Of a stretch of DNA of 64,000 bases, positions 26,297-35,238 are shown in pieces (the first letter of the stretch is position 1; each line of letters starts with the position of its first letter). Where the stretch lies: positions 558,001 through 622,000 of the forward strand of contig CANMOU010000001.1 of the NCBI GenBank assembly GCA_947499555.1. The letters run 5' to 3'. Under the pieces are notes generated by a model. The model searched no databases and was not told the DNA's origin. It worked only from the letters and a program-made list of their open reading frames with translations. Made by a program: the position numbers and the translations under genes. This DNA comes from an uncultured Roseovarius sp. (GTDB lineage: Bacteria; Pseudomonadota; Alphaproteobacteria; Rhodobacterales; Rhodobacteraceae).

Positions 26297-27027
26297 GTTA
26301 CGACTTGGACGAAGGCATCGGGCGGCGGCTTGGCCTTGTGGTGCTCAGCACCGATGAGACGCTGGAAGTCGAGGCGCGCGAGACGCTTCAGGGCCGGGAT
26401 GTGGGCCTCTACCACACGCGCATCTTTTCCGCGCCCACGGTGACGCCGCAATCGCTGATGGACATGCAGGCGAAGGTGGCGGCGTCGGTCGCGCTTTTGC
26501 CAGACACGGTTGAGGCCATCGGCTATGGCTGTACGTCGGCCTCTGTACTCATTGGCCCCGATGCGGTGGCGGAACAGGTCAACGCCGTGCGGCCTGGCCT
26601 GCCGGTGACCAATCCGATCAGCGGTGTCTTGGCCGGGTTGCGGGCGCTCAATGCGAAACGCGTCCTGATGGTCACCCCCTATAGCAGCGCCGTGGCCAGC
26701 CCCATGCGCCAGTTTCTCGAGGCGCAGGGGATTGAAGTGGTGCATGAAACCAGCTTTGGCGAAGAGCATGACCCTAATGTCGCTCGGATCAGCGAGGCCT
26801 CGACCAAGGCAGCAGTTCTGGAGGCGCTTGGGCAGCACCAGGTCGATGCTGTCTTCGCCTCCTGCACCAATTTGCGCAGCTATGGGATCATCGAGGCCAT
26901 CGAGGCACAGACAGGCGTGCCGATGGTCAGTTCCAATCAGGCGCTTCTTTGGCATCTGTTGCAGATCAGCGGGATCAAGGCGACCGGATGGGGCCCAGGG
27001 CGGCTCTTTCAGGAGAGATTGGCGTGA
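26293..27027 (+). CDS. Asp/Glu racemase superfamily enzyme (maleate isomerase/arylmalonate decarboxylase-like)
   Basis: About 244 residues. Two catalytic-type cysteines sit in the symmetric positions of the fold: [12 protein letters not shown] (about residue 80) and [11 protein letters not shown] (about residue 195). [15 protein letters not shown] and [11 protein letters not shown] are typical of maleate cis-trans isomerase and arylmalonate decarboxylase relatives rather than of MurI. The substrate is unknown. It is coupled to anmK upstream (ATGA) and to the PLP enzyme downstream (GTGA), so all three probably act on related amino- or keto-acid metabolites. Confidence 0.85.
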   Translation: MSYDLDEGIGRRLGLVVLSTDETLEVEARETLQGRDVGLYHTRIFSAPTVTPQSLMDMQAKVAASVALLPDTVEAIGYGCTSASVLIGPDAVAEQVNAVRPGLPVTNPISGVLAGLRALNAKRVLMVTPYSSAVASPMRQFLEAQGIEVVHETSFGEEHDPNVARISEASTKAAVLEALGQHQVDAVFASCTNLRSYGIIEAIEAQTGVPMVSSNQALLWHLLQISGIKATGWGPGRLFQERLA

Positions 27028-28166
27028 GCAAGGACGGCCAGAGACAGGCCACCATCGCCGCGCGAGCGGCGGGTGCCGTGGATACGGCAACGGCTGGCAT
27101 CGTGCCGGGGATTCATCCCGCGACCACGTTCCTGCGCGATGCGGAATACGCGCTGGAGGTCGAGCGCAATTCCTACGCGCGCGATCACAATGACACGGTG
27201 CGCGCGGCAGAAGAAGTTTTGCGCCACCTGGAGGGCGCGGCGGATACGCTTCTTTTCCCCTCGGGCATGGCGGCAGCCGCTGCCGTGCTTCGCACAGTGC
27301 GGGATGGTGGCCGGATAGTGCTGCAGTCGGGGATTTATCATGGTGTGACCACCTTTTCCGAGGCGTTCGCGGCGCGGCGGGGGATCACTCTGGATCGGAT
27401 AGACGCCTCTGATCCCGAGGTCTTGACAGCAGCCTGTGCCAGGTCAGCCGATTTGGTCTGGATTGAAGCGCCGTCGAACCCGTGGCTGAAGATCACCGAT
27501 ATCGCACAGGCCGCTGCGCTGGCACATGGGGCAGGGGCAAAGCTGGTGGTGGATGGAACGGCCGCCAGCCCGGTTCTGACGCAGGCTTTGGCGTTTGGTG
27601 CCGATATCTCGATGCACTCGACCACGAAGGCCATCAATGGTCATTCCGATGTGGTGGGCGGGGTTTTATCCTGCCGCGACGCTGAGAGTGACCTTTGGGC
27701 GGATATCAAGACCGACCGATTGCAGGCCGGGGCGATCATGGGCCCGTTTGAAGCCTGGCTGACCCTGCGCGGCGTGCGCACACTGCCACTGCGGATGGAA
27801 CGGATGAGTGCCAATGCGCAGGCTTTGGCAGAATTTCTGGATGCCCATGCGGCGGTGGAGCAGGTGTTGTATCCCGGTCTTTCCGATCACCCCGGCCATG
27901 CGCTGGCCAAGCGGCAGATGTGTGGCGGGTTTGGGTATCTGATGTCGTTTATCGTCAAGGGCGGAGCAGAGGGCGCGCTTCGTGCGGCAGGACGTCTGAA
28001 ACTCATCCACCGGGCCACGTCTTTGGGCGGGGTTGAGAGCCTGATTGAGCACCGTCCCACGATTGAGCCTCAGTCAGGCTTGCCGGGAGGGATGCTTCGG
28101 TTTTCCGTGGGGATTGAGGATGTCGAAGATTTGAAGGGGGATTTGGCGCAGGCGTTGGAGGGGTGA
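27024..28166 (+). CDS. Cys/Met-metabolism PLP-dependent enzyme (cystathionine gamma-synthase-like)
   Basis: About 380 residues starting at GTG 27024, which overlaps the preceding stop (GTGA) and follows GGAG. The PLP lysine lies in SMHSTTKAINGHSDVVGG. LLFPSGMAAAAAV, YHGVTTFSEA and EAPSNPWLKITD are the cofactor-phosphate and ring-binding segments of the fold type I gamma-family. Enzymes of this class replace or eliminate gamma substituents of homoserine or cysteine derivatives. The specific reaction cannot be told. The last gene of the anmK operon; no terminator seen. Confidence 0.88.
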   Translation: MSKDGQRQATIAARAAGAVDTATAGIVPGIHPATTFLRDAEYALEVERNSYARDHNDTVRAAEEVLRHLEGAADTLLFPSGMAAAAAVLRTVRDGGRIVLQSGIYHGVTTFSEAFAARRGITLDRIDASDPEVLTAACARSADLVWIEAPSNPWLKITDIAQAAALAHGAGAKLVVDGTAASPVLTQALAFGADISMHSTTKAINGHSDVVGGVLSCRDAESDLWADIKTDRLQAGAIMGPFEAWLTLRGVRTLPLRMERMSANAQALAEFLDAHAAVEQVLYPGLSDHPGHALAKRQMCGGFGYLMSFIVKGGAEGALRAAGRLKLIHRATSLGGVESLIEHRPTIEPQSGLPGGMLRFSVGIEDVEDLKGDLAQALEG

Positions 28167-28207
28167 AGGCGGGTCTGCGGACGAAGCTGCCGTTCGTAGC
28201 TTCGTGT

Positions 28208-28696
28208 CTAAGGTCTGGCCAACATCGGCAGTATGAGACCCCATTGCGTTTCTTGAGGCTGCCCTGACGGTTCAAACCCAAGCTTCTTGTAAACTGCAAT
28301 CGCCCGTTCATTGTCCGGGTGAGGGTCGGTCGCGATCACTGACGCACCGCTGTCAAAGAGATCGCCCATTCTCGCGCCGATGAAAGCCGTCCCATGCCCA
28401 GCTCCGATCATCTTAGGATCGCCGATGTATTGATCGACCCCTCGCGCGCCCTTTGGAAGATGTGCAAAGTGATGCTCCTCCCACCCGTGGACGGAGTAAT
28501 CTTGCATGAAGGCAAATGGACGCCCATCAACCGAGACGATGCAACGCGATACGCGAGGATCGGTTATTTCTTGCTGATCATACGGTTCATCTGAATCCCA
28601 CCATTCGCGGACATGTGGTTGCGCTTGCCACTCCGCCAGCATGGGCAGATCGCCCATCGTAGCTTTGCGGAATTCGTATTTTCTGGCGGCTGTCAT
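28208..28696 (-). CDS. GNAT acetyltransferase, AAC(6')-like
   Basis: 162 residues. EFRKATMGDLPMLAEWQAQPHV opens the fold, DQYIGDPKMIGAGHGTAFIGA holds the acetyl-CoA loop (G-x-G-x-G/T), and DPHPDNERAIAVYKKLGFEP is the C-terminal signature. The pattern is that of the AAC(6')-Ib/IacB (siderophore or aminoglycoside acetyltransferase) group. A chromosomal, single-gene context and moderate motif match do not justify calling it a resistance gene. Monocistronic, convergent with the PLP gene. Confidence 0.8.
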   Translation of the reverse strand: MTAARKYEFRKATMGDLPMLAEWQAQPHVREWWDSDEPYDQQEITDPRVSRCIVSVDGRPFAFMQDYSVHGWEEHHFAHLPKGARGVDQYIGDPKMIGAGHGTAFIGARMGDLFDSGASVIATDPHPDNERAIAVYKKLGFEPSGQPQETQWGLILPMLARP

Positions 28697-28756
28697 TCCG
28701 ACACTTTAGCACATCGCTTTGCGGTAGGTGTGGGCTCACAGCAGCCTTTAGTCCAA

Positions 28757-28972
28757 CTACCGCTCCCGCCCCGCAGCCACCAGCCGGGCCTTCAACCTTT
28801 CCGCCTCATCCGACCCTGCTTCCAGCGCGAACACATACGCGTGGGTCAGGTAAAAACAGGCTGCGTTTTCGTCATTGGCGGCATCAGCAGCTTGTGTGTA
28901 GAGCCGGATGAGCGCAGCCCGATCGCCCGCCTCATGCGCCGCGATCATCTGCACGTCAAGGCTCTCGCTCAT
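28757..28972 (-). CDS. Small TPR-like protein of unknown function (71 residues)
   Basis: The sequence is a pair of amphipathic helices with a TPR/Sel1-like rhythm (AHEAGDRAALIRLYTQAADAA, then ACFYLTHAYVFALEAG). Its ATG overlaps the Rieske oxygenase stop codon (ATGA, 28969-28972), so it is coupled to that gene and may assist it. No signal peptide or membrane helix is seen. Confidence 0.7.
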   Translation of the reverse strand: MSESLDVQMIAAHEAGDRAALIRLYTQAADAANDENAACFYLTHAYVFALEAGSDEAERLKARLVAAGRER

Positions 28973-30129
28973 TCGGCGGCTTTGGTGGCACCCCGATGCG
29001 CCTCAACCTTGCCTGCGACCCAGTCGTGGAAGCAATGCGTGGGGCTGTCCATCACGGGTGAGAACCGTCCGCCGTCGAACTGATCGGCATGCCGCCCGCG
29101 CTGCATGCCCTCGACCACAAAGACGTCTTCCTCAAACACCTCTTTCCATTGTGCCGTGTTCTTGGCGCGCAACTTGGCATCAGTCTCGGGCTCCGCATAA
29201 TAGAGATGAACATGCTCCACCGTGGCCTCTGGTCCTTTGGTTTCAAGCACGATGGTGAAGGCATGGTCGCGATGCACGCCCAGAAGGACGTTGGGATAAA
29301 CCGCGATATATTCCGCCTGTTCATTCCATTTGGCCCCGACACCCTCAAAATCCGGGAAGATCTCACCGCCATCGCCCTTGAGCTGGCGATAGACCATGGT
29401 GCCTTGACCGGAATAGGCGCCCGGCTTTTCGATGTGATAGTGATCTTCAAGCCGCGAGTAGCTGTTGAGGCCGGGATGCACCCAGGGCAGGTGATAGCTT
29501 TCACAGTAGTTCTCGACCGCGAGCTTCCAGTTGGTGGCGACCTCAAGCTCAAACTTGCTGTCCGCCCCGCCATGATAAAGCGGTTTGTCAAACTCTGCCC
29601 AGCGGCTGATGAGATCAGCATGGACCTCTTCAAAGGGGGCCGCGTTGCCCGAGGCATTGACCCAAACCACATCGCGCCAGACATGGCTACGCACCTCCAG
29701 AAGGCCCAGATCATCACGTTTGATGGCCTCATGCGTGTTGTGCCCCGGACCGCCTACATGGGGGGTTGAAACAAGCTTGCCCTTGGTCGAATAGCACCAG
29801 GAATGATAGGGACAGCGAATGGCCCCTTCGATCTTGCGCGGCTCTTCCACAAGGATCATGCCGCGATGGCGGCAGATGTTTTGAAACACGCGCACATCGC
29901 CATCCTTGTCGCGCAAAAGCAGAAGCGGCATGCCAAGAAAGCTGATCGGCTTGGCATCACCCGGCTTCGGGACATCGGCCGCGACAGCGAGCCCGGCCCA
30001 TTGGCTGTAAAGCAGGGCGTGTTTTTCTTCCGTAAAAACGGCCGGGTCGACGTAATGCGCATTTGGCAGGCCGTTGGCATGCGCCACATCCGCGCGCACC
30101 GAAGTCAGGTTTGTGACGGTCTCAGGCAT
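28969..30129 (-). CDS. Rieske non-heme iron oxygenase alpha subunit (betaine/carnitine/choline monooxygenase-like)
   Basis: About 386 residues. The Rieske [2Fe-2S] ligands are CRHR and CPYHSW (about residues 86-109). The mononuclear iron site follows as NYCESYHLPWVHPG, with Glu in the bridging position as in quaternary-ammonium oxygenases such as CntA and GbcA. Such enzymes use a separate reductase, which is not encoded in the window. ATG 30129 has GGAG 6 bases upstream; ATG 30141 is also open. It is followed by a coupled small TPR-like gene and preceded by an XRE regulator on the same strand. The substrate is inferred only at family level. Confidence 0.88.
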   Translation of the reverse strand: MPETVTNLTSVRADVAHANGLPNAHYVDPAVFTEEKHALLYSQWAGLAVAADVPKPGDAKPISFLGMPLLLLRDKDGDVRVFQNICRHRGMILVEEPRKIEGAIRCPYHSWCYSTKGKLVSTPHVGGPGHNTHEAIKRDDLGLLEVRSHVWRDVVWVNASGNAAPFEEVHADLISRWAEFDKPLYHGGADSKFELEVATNWKLAVENYCESYHLPWVHPGLNSYSRLEDHYHIEKPGAYSGQGTMVYRQLKGDGGEIFPDFEGVGAKWNEQAEYIAVYPNVLLGVHRDHAFTIVLETKGPEATVEHVHLYYAEPETDAKLRAKNTAQWKEVFEEDVFVVEGMQRGRHADQFDGGRFSPVMDSPTHCFHDWVAGKVEAHRGATKAAE

Positions 30130-30193
30130 CTTGAACTCCATCCCGAAAGCATATGGTTAGCTTGCTTAAAACCGGATTTCGGAACCTACAATT

Positions 30194-30222
30194 CACGACA
30201 TGGTATGCCTGCACGCGACATG
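30194..30222. promoter_or_regulatory. Direct repeat CACGACATG / CGCGACATG, 20 bp apart
   Basis: Two 9-mers identical at 8 positions start at 30194 and 30214, two helical turns apart, in the gap between the XRE gene and the Rieske gene and 65-93 bases upstream of the Rieske start. Candidate binding site for the adjacent XRE regulator. The second copy matches, inverted, the CATGTCGCG at 9743-9751. Confidence 0.45.
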
Positions 30223-30224
30223 AA

Positions 30225-31043
30225 TTAGCGGAATTCCTCGGTGAGCCGCAGCAGCCGAAGGTGAAATGGCGCAACCTGATCCTGCGTGACAAGCCCTGAT
30301 TGCCGCGCAGCCCTAAGGATCGCGCCGGTTTCTTTTCCTAGATACTCGTACACCATACGCGCAGCACGCCGCCCTGACAGTTTTTCCCGCACGGTCCGTG
30401 TTGCGTAGCCTTCCCACAGGTTCGATTGAAACGATGTTTCCGGTGTGAGAAAATTGAACGAACACGCCAATGAGGCGCGATGCGTGACCACCGCCATGAC
30501 CCCTTCTTCCTGTCGCAGCACCAATCCACGAAACTCTCGGTTCGACGGTGCCATGGACAGGCCTTGTGTCCGCATCGCCTCGCGCGGCTCAAACCCGCGC
30601 AGGAATGTATGGGCATTCTGACGTGTGATGTAGACGAGGCCGGTGGCAAATTGCAGATCATCAATAAAGCTGCGCCTGACAAACTTGTAAAAGCCGCTGG
30701 GAAAGAGTGTCTCGGACACGTCAGTGGCATCGGTACCAAAATAGCCCTGAAGGTATGGCTGGTTGAGCAGGTCGCTTGAGGTTGGCTGTAGGTCTTCAAG
30801 CGGCTCCAACAGAATACGCGCGTCGACCTGGAAAAAGTCGCACAGCTGATAGAGGACGTCGGGTCGCGGAAAACTTTCACCAGACAAGTAACGGTTGAAT
30901 TGTGTGCGGTTGATCTTTAGGTCGCGACAAAGACTGACGACAGAAGGATAGGCTTCACTCAATTTGCGCAGATTTTCCCCGAAAATCGACCGGATTTTGG
31001 CCGGGTCGGACTGTGCCTTTGCCTTACTTCGCCGTGTTGCCAA
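30225..31043 (-). CDS. XRE-family helix-turn-helix regulator with C-terminal sensing domain
   Basis: 272 residues. An N-terminal HTH_3 domain (about residues 20-80; NLRKLSEAYPSVVSLCRDL and NRTQFNRYLSGESFPRPDVLYQL) is followed by a 190-residue domain that I do not recognise, probably for ligand binding. A basic N-terminus (MATRRSKAKAQ) precedes it. It is encoded directly upstream of the Rieske oxygenase on the same strand, so it may regulate that gene through the direct repeat at 30194-30222, and itself through the dyad at 31128-31145. Divergent from a small unknown gene. Confidence 0.85.
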   Translation of the reverse strand: MATRRSKAKAQSDPAKIRSIFGENLRKLSEAYPSVVSLCRDLKINRTQFNRYLSGESFPRPDVLYQLCDFFQVDARILLEPLEDLQPTSSDLLNQPYLQGYFGTDATDVSETLFPSGFYKFVRRSFIDDLQFATGLVYITRQNAHTFLRGFEPREAMRTQGLSMAPSNREFRGLVLRQEEGVMAVVTHRASLACSFNFLTPETSFQSNLWEGYATRTVREKLSGRRAARMVYEYLGKETGAILRAARQSGLVTQDQVAPFHLRLLRLTEEFR

Positions 31044-31127
31044 GTCATCGCCCTCGTCTCGCTCGCGAATGCGCAGATAACGCGCTCATACGGGTGTCGA
31101 CCGAAAAAAGCCACGTAACTTTCAGTA

Positions 31128-31145
31128 TGACGCCAAGTCGCGTCA
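31128..31145. promoter_or_regulatory. Dyad TGACGC-n6-GCGTCA in the XRE divergent promoter region
   Basis: Perfect 6-bp arms with a 6-base spacer, about 85 bases upstream of the XRE start and 110 bases before the divergent small gene. Candidate operator. Confidence 0.35.
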
Positions 31146-31255
31146 ATTTCAGGCCGTTCTGACACAAATTGACCGGGTTGAAAACCACTTCGCGCCTTTT
31201 CAGAACCATTCTGTCACGTATCTAATAGACGAAGGGAAGCGAATACGGGGAAATC

Positions 31256-31630
31256 ATGCACGGCGTTGTATTATGGAGTGACAGAAAGTGTGATCGCGCA
31301 CTTATCTGGTGTGAAGACCATGGAAAATTGGCATTTTTCAATGGCCAAGAGGACTGTCCTGACATGCTTTGCGATATCGAAGCGGGTGATCTTGTCCGCC
31401 TTGACGTCAAAGAAACGCGTGATTTCCGCCTAGCGCTCAATATCGAACTCATCCGGTCTGAGCAATATCCGCAACTCGCGGACACGTTGCTTAAGGCAGG
31501 CACGCCGCACCTGTCGCGGCACGCTAACGTGACGGCCAGAACTGGCAGAGGAAACGTCGTTCCCTTTAGCCGTTCTCGTGTCGAGAATACTGCAGATCAA
31601 AGCGCCAGGAGAGCTTTGCCAACCTCCTGA
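31256..31630 (+). CDS. Conserved-type hypothetical protein, 124 residues
   Basis: The N-terminal 75 residues (GVVLWSDRKCDRALIWCEDHGKLAFFN) look like a small beta-barrel, vaguely cold-shock-like; the rest is basic and probably disordered. GGGGA lies close before the ATG. I recall similar unnamed proteins in Roseobacter-group genomes, but I can assign no function. Divergent from the XRE regulator and convergent with ilvH (13-base gap). Confidence 0.72.
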   Translation: MHGVVLWSDRKCDRALIWCEDHGKLAFFNGQEDCPDMLCDIEAGDLVRLDVKETRDFRLALNIELIRSEQYPQLADTLLKAGTPHLSRHANVTARTGRGNVVPFSRSRVENTADQSARRALPTS

Positions 31631-31643
31631 AAGCGGTTTGTGC

Positions 31644-32204
31644 CTACTCTCCCCGTAAGAGGGCGGCCACACCTGTACGGGCCATCTCCTGGAGGCCCAG
31701 AGGCCGCATCAGATCGGAGAATGCATCGATCTTTTCCGGCGTGCCGGTGATCTCGAAAATGAAGCTGTTAAGCGTGCTGTCTACAACGTTGGCGCGAAAA
31801 ATATCTGCCAGCCGCAACGCTTCGACACGCTTGTCGCCTGCGCCGACCACCCGAAAAAGGGCGAGTTCCCGTTCGACAGAAGGGCCCTCTACAGTCAGGT
31901 CGTGAACCTCATGTACCACAACGATGCGGCCAAGCTGCGCCTTGATCTGTTCAATGATCTGGGGCGTCCCGGCGGTCACGACGGTGATGCGGGATTGATG
32001 GCCCTCATGATCCACTTCGGCAACGGTTAGGCTGTCGATGTTGTAGCCCCGGCCCGAGAATAGCCCGATCACGCGCGCCAGCACGCCCGGTTCATTGTCA
32101 ACAATCACAGCCAGCGTGTGGCATTCGACGGCGTCCGAGAAGGTCGGTCGCAGATTGTATGCGGAATGGCTTGTTGCGCCTTTTTTGATTTTCAGGGCTG
32201 ACAT
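31644..32204 (-). CDS. ilvH: Acetolactate synthase small (regulatory) subunit IlvH
   Basis: 186 residues. The N-terminal ACT domain (about 27-105) reads HTLAVIVDNEPGVLARVIGLFSGRGYNIDSLTVA. The C-terminal ALS_ss domain carries RLADIFRANVVDSTLNSFIFEITG. The subunit binds valine for feedback inhibition and activates the catalytic subunit. It follows ilvB by 36 bases in one operon, under the attenuator at 34041-34109. Confidence 0.95.
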   Translation of the reverse strand: MSALKIKKGATSHSAYNLRPTFSDAVECHTLAVIVDNEPGVLARVIGLFSGRGYNIDSLTVAEVDHEGHQSRITVVTAGTPQIIEQIKAQLGRIVVVHEVHDLTVEGPSVERELALFRVVGAGDKRVEALRLADIFRANVVDSTLNSFIFEITGTPEKIDAFSDLMRPLGLQEMARTGVAALLRGE

Positions 32205-32240
32205 GATCTCTCCGAACTTGGTTGCGATGACGGTGCCGGA

Positions 32241-33998
32241 TCAAACCAGCACCGCGCCGCCTGCGTCGATGGCGTCTTTGGTCGAGGCGTTCTCGCCCAA
32301 GAGCATTTCGTTATGCGCCTTGCCCGATGGAATCATCGGGAAGCAATTTTCGTGTTTCTCAACAAGGCAGTCGAAGATGACCGGACCATCATGGTTGATC
32401 ATCTCCATGATCGCGTCATCCAGATCCGCCGGGTCCTTGCAAAGGATGCCCTTAGCGCCAAAGGCTTCGGCCAGTTTGACGAAATCGGGCAGGGCGTCGG
32501 ACCAGCTGTGCGAATACCGCTCACCATGCAAAAGCTCTTGCCATTGCCTGACCATGCCAAGGCGCTCATTGTTCAGAATGAACTGCTTCACCGGCAGGCG
32601 ATATTGTACAGCGGTGCCCATTTCCTGCATGTTCATAAGCCACGACGCCTCGCCCGCGACATTGATCACCAAGGCATCGGGATGCGCGATCTGAACCCCG
32701 ATGGAGGCCGGAAAACCATAGCCCATCGTGCCAAGCCCTCCGGATGTCATCCAGCGGTTGGGATCCTCAAAGCCCATGTATTGCGCCGCCCACATCTGGT
32801 GCTGGCCGACTTCTGTGCAGACGTAACGGTTATGGTCTTTCGTCAGCGTCTCCAGCCGGTCGAGCGCATATTGCGGTTTGATGGTCTTGCCTTCCTGCGT
32901 GAAAGCCAGACAGTTGATCTTTTTCCATTCTTCAATCTGCGTCCACCATTTTGAAATCGCATCCCGGTTCAGCTTCCGGTCACGCGATTTCCAGATATCC
33001 AGCATCTGCTTCAACACCGTGGCAACATCGCCGATGATCGGGAAATCCGTGCGGATCACCTTGTTGATCGACGACGGATCGATATCGATATGCGCGCGCT
33101 GAGAGCCGGGGCTGAACGCGTCAAGCCGTCCGGTGATCCGGTCATCAAACCGCGCGCCGATATTGATCAGCAAATCACAGTCATGCATCGCCATATTGGC
33201 CTCGTAGAGGCCATGCATTCCGAGCATACCAATCCAGTTCTTGCCGGATGCGGGATAACAGCCCAGACCCATCAGGGTCGATGTGATCGGAATACCGGTG
33301 GTGTCCACCAATTCCCGCAGAAGTGCTGTGGCCTCGTCACCAGAGTTGATCACACCACCACCTGTGTAGAAGATCGGCCGTTTGGCGGTTTCCAGCGCTT
33401 CGACCAGCTCTGTGATCGTTTCAACATCACCTTCCATTTGCGGCTGGTAATGAGAGGTTCGGATCTTTTCCGGCGGCGTATAAGTGGCTGAGGCGAATTG
33501 AACATCCTTGGGGATGTCCACCAGAACCGGCCCAGGACGCCCCGACGTAGCAACATGGAATGCCTCGTGTATGACCTGAGACAGCCGCTCGGTTTCCTTC
33601 ACAAGCCAGTTATGCTTGGTGCAGGGGCGGGTGATGCCAACGGTATCGGCCTCCTGAAACGCGTCCGAGCCGATCATAAAGGTTGGCACCTGACCCGTCA
33701 GAACAACAATCGGAATGGAATCCATCAGCGCATCGGTGATGCCCGTGACCGCATTGGTTGCGCCGGGGCCGGAAGTGACGAGCACGACACCCGGCTTGCC
33801 CGTTGAGCGCGCGTAGCCCTCGGCGGCATGCACCGCACCCTGCTCATGCCGCACAAGGATATGGCGAATATCGTTTTGCTGAAAGATCTCGTCATAAATC
33901 GGTAGCACGGCTCCCCCGGGATATCCGAATACGACGTCCACACCCTGATCCTTCAGGGTTTGAACCACCATTTTCGCTCCGGTCATTTGACGTGCCAT
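32241..33998 (-). CDS. ilvB: Acetolactate synthase large subunit (IlvB/IlvI)
   Basis: 585 residues with the three ThDP-enzyme domains. The catalytic Glu lies in [19 protein letters not shown], the FAD/central domain includes [12 protein letters not shown], and the cofactor segment reads [20 protein letters not shown]. Here GEA replaces the usual GDG but the downstream NN of [13 protein letters not shown] is kept. It forms acetolactate or acetohydroxybutyrate, the first shared step to valine, leucine and isoleucine. Its operon with ilvH is preceded by a leader peptide and attenuator. Confidence 0.95.
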   Translation of the reverse strand: MARQMTGAKMVVQTLKDQGVDVVFGYPGGAVLPIYDEIFQQNDIRHILVRHEQGAVHAAEGYARSTGKPGVVLVTSGPGATNAVTGITDALMDSIPIVVLTGQVPTFMIGSDAFQEADTVGITRPCTKHNWLVKETERLSQVIHEAFHVATSGRPGPVLVDIPKDVQFASATYTPPEKIRTSHYQPQMEGDVETITELVEALETAKRPIFYTGGGVINSGDEATALLRELVDTTGIPITSTLMGLGCYPASGKNWIGMLGMHGLYEANMAMHDCDLLINIGARFDDRITGRLDAFSPGSQRAHIDIDPSSINKVIRTDFPIIGDVATVLKQMLDIWKSRDRKLNRDAISKWWTQIEEWKKINCLAFTQEGKTIKPQYALDRLETLTKDHNRYVCTEVGQHQMWAAQYMGFEDPNRWMTSGGLGTMGYGFPASIGVQIAHPDALVINVAGEASWLMNMQEMGTAVQYRLPVKQFILNNERLGMVRQWQELLHGERYSHSWSDALPDFVKLAEAFGAKGILCKDPADLDDAIMEMINHDGPVIFDCLVEKHENCFPMIPSGKAHNEMLLGENASTKDAIDAGGAVLV

Positions 33999-34040
33999 CT
34001 TTTCACTCCGTTCATGACATCATTCATTCGTCTTACGCAT

Positions 34041-34109
34041 AAAAAAGCCCCCGGTTTTTCCGAGGGCGCATGGGGTACCGTTATGGTGTCCGTTACCGGC
34101 CCATGCGCC
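34041..34109 (-). terminator. ilv attenuator: antiterminator/terminator pair
   Basis: The terminator is GCCCTCGG-AAAAA-CCGGGGGC (8 bp with one G-U) followed by six T residues, at 34041-34067. An alternative perfect 10-bp stem, GGCGCATGGG with CCCATGCGCC (34100-34109 with 34065-34074), uses three bases of the terminator arm, so the two are mutually exclusive. The first arm lies inside the leader-peptide codons, as ribosome-position attenuation needs. It ends 43 bases before ilvB. Confidence 0.87.
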
Positions 34110-34140
34110 ATTTGCCTACAATTACGACTAGTTCCGCCAT
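34093..34140 (-). CDS. ilv leader peptide MAELVVIVGKWRMGR
   Basis: A 15-residue ORF with AAGGAG upstream and a run of Leu-Val-Val-Ile-Val codons. Scarce charged tRNAs for these amino acids would stall the ribosome here and let ilvBH be transcribed. Confidence 0.88.
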   Translation of the reverse strand: MAELVVIVGKWRMGR

Positions 34141-34170
34141 GATTGGCCGACTCCTTTATACAGTTCGCCG

Positions 34171-34199
34171 ACACTATGGTGGGCTCGTGTAAGCGTCAA
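34171..34199 (-). promoter_or_regulatory. Candidate ilv promoter
   Basis: TTGACG (34194-34199) and TAGTGT (34171-34176) with 17-base spacing, about 30 bases before the leader peptide start. The -35 is good; the -10 is weak. Confidence 0.48.
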
Positions 34200-34267
34200 C
34201 AGGGTTTGCGAGAAAAATGTCGCGGCGCAGCAATTTTCTTTGCAAATGTTGCGCCGTGTGGATTTTT

Positions 34268-35206
34268 TCAGCCCGCGCGCGCAGCCGCGCCAATGAAATT
34301 ACAGATCAGACGCTCGGCATGAGCAAGTGTGGTGTTACCTACGTCCAGGCTTGGTGCGATCTCGACAATATCCATGCCCACCATGCGACCCTTGGCGAAG
34401 AGCCCGTGCAACAATTTATGCATCTGCACCCAGCTCAGACCACCGGGGGCCTGATAGAGCACAGCTGGCATGATCGTCGGGTCAAGCCCATCTGCGTCGA
34501 CGGTCAGATAATATGGCCCGCCGTCTGGAATCCGATCAAGCACGGCCTGTATGCCCATGTCATGCGTCTCATACGCGGTGATGATGTCAGCCCCGTAGGC
34601 GCGGGCAACCTCGACCTCTTCGGGCCGCGCGCTGCCGATACCGCGAATGCCGATCTGGAAGATGTCACCGATCCACTCCATCTCGGAGGCGCGGCGGATG
34701 GGGCTGGAATAACCCTCACGTTCACCATTCACATCGTCGCGCCAGTCGATATGCGCATCGACCTGCACCAGCGTGACTTTTTCGCCAAGGGTCTCAAGGG
34801 CGCGAAGGACCGGGATGGGAATGCCGTGATCCCCGCCTATCGATATCAACGAAGCTCCGGCGGAAAATACTTTTCGAGCCACGGCTTCGGCATTTCGATA
34901 ATGTGCATCATGATCGGCGGGGTCCGCCACCACATTGCCGCAATCGACAATCTTCGCTCCGTTATCGCCCAAAAGCGTGCCGCCAAAGTCAAAGTTGTAG
35001 CTGCTCAGCATGTAATCGGGGCGCAGCGTCGCCTGCCGGATTGCATCGGGTGCGCGGGATTGCTCGTTGGCCATCTCCTCGGCGCTATAGGGTTTGCCAT
35101 AGGGGATCCCCAGAATGGCGACATCGGCATCAAGCGCGTCGAGATCATCCGCGAAGGGAAAGCCAAGAAAGGTTTCTGGCGTTGTCTTCGGTTTTTCGGT
35201 GAGCAT
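34268..35206 (-). CDS. Ureohydrolase (agmatinase/arginase family)
   Basis: About 312 residues. The Mn2+-binding motifs are all present: SIGGDHGIPIPVLR, LVQVDAHIDWRD and LTVDADGLDP. GMDIVEIAPSLD closes the active site. The family hydrolyses guanidino groups (agmatine, arginine, guanidinobutyrate, proclavaminate), and the specificity loop does not tell me which. ATG 35206 has GGAG upstream; a TTG-type start at 35233 is rejected. It follows the TPR gene on the same strand by 32 bases, so it may belong to the same transcript as the two-component system. Confidence 0.88.
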   Translation of the reverse strand: MLTEKPKTTPETFLGFPFADDLDALDADVAILGIPYGKPYSAEEMANEQSRAPDAIRQATLRPDYMLSSYNFDFGGTLLGDNGAKIVDCGNVVADPADHDAHYRNAEAVARKVFSAGASLISIGGDHGIPIPVLRALETLGEKVTLVQVDAHIDWRDDVNGEREGYSSPIRRASEMEWIGDIFQIGIRGIGSARPEEVEVARAYGADIITAYETHDMGIQAVLDRIPDGGPYYLTVDADGLDPTIMPAVLYQAPGGLSWVQMHKLLHGLFAKGRMVGMDIVEIAPSLDVGNTTLAHAERLICNFIGAAARAG

Positions 35207-35238
35207 GGGCAGTCTCCTGCAATATCCGCCCAATCAGC

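Noticed and set aside
28208-28696. Aminoglycoside resistance gene
   Set aside because: Only family-level similarity to AAC(6'); no mobile or resistance context.
33983-34174. 63-residue frame overlapping the ilv leader
   Set aside because: Runs through the attenuator stems in another frame; the leader peptide with Val/Leu/Ile codons explains the region.
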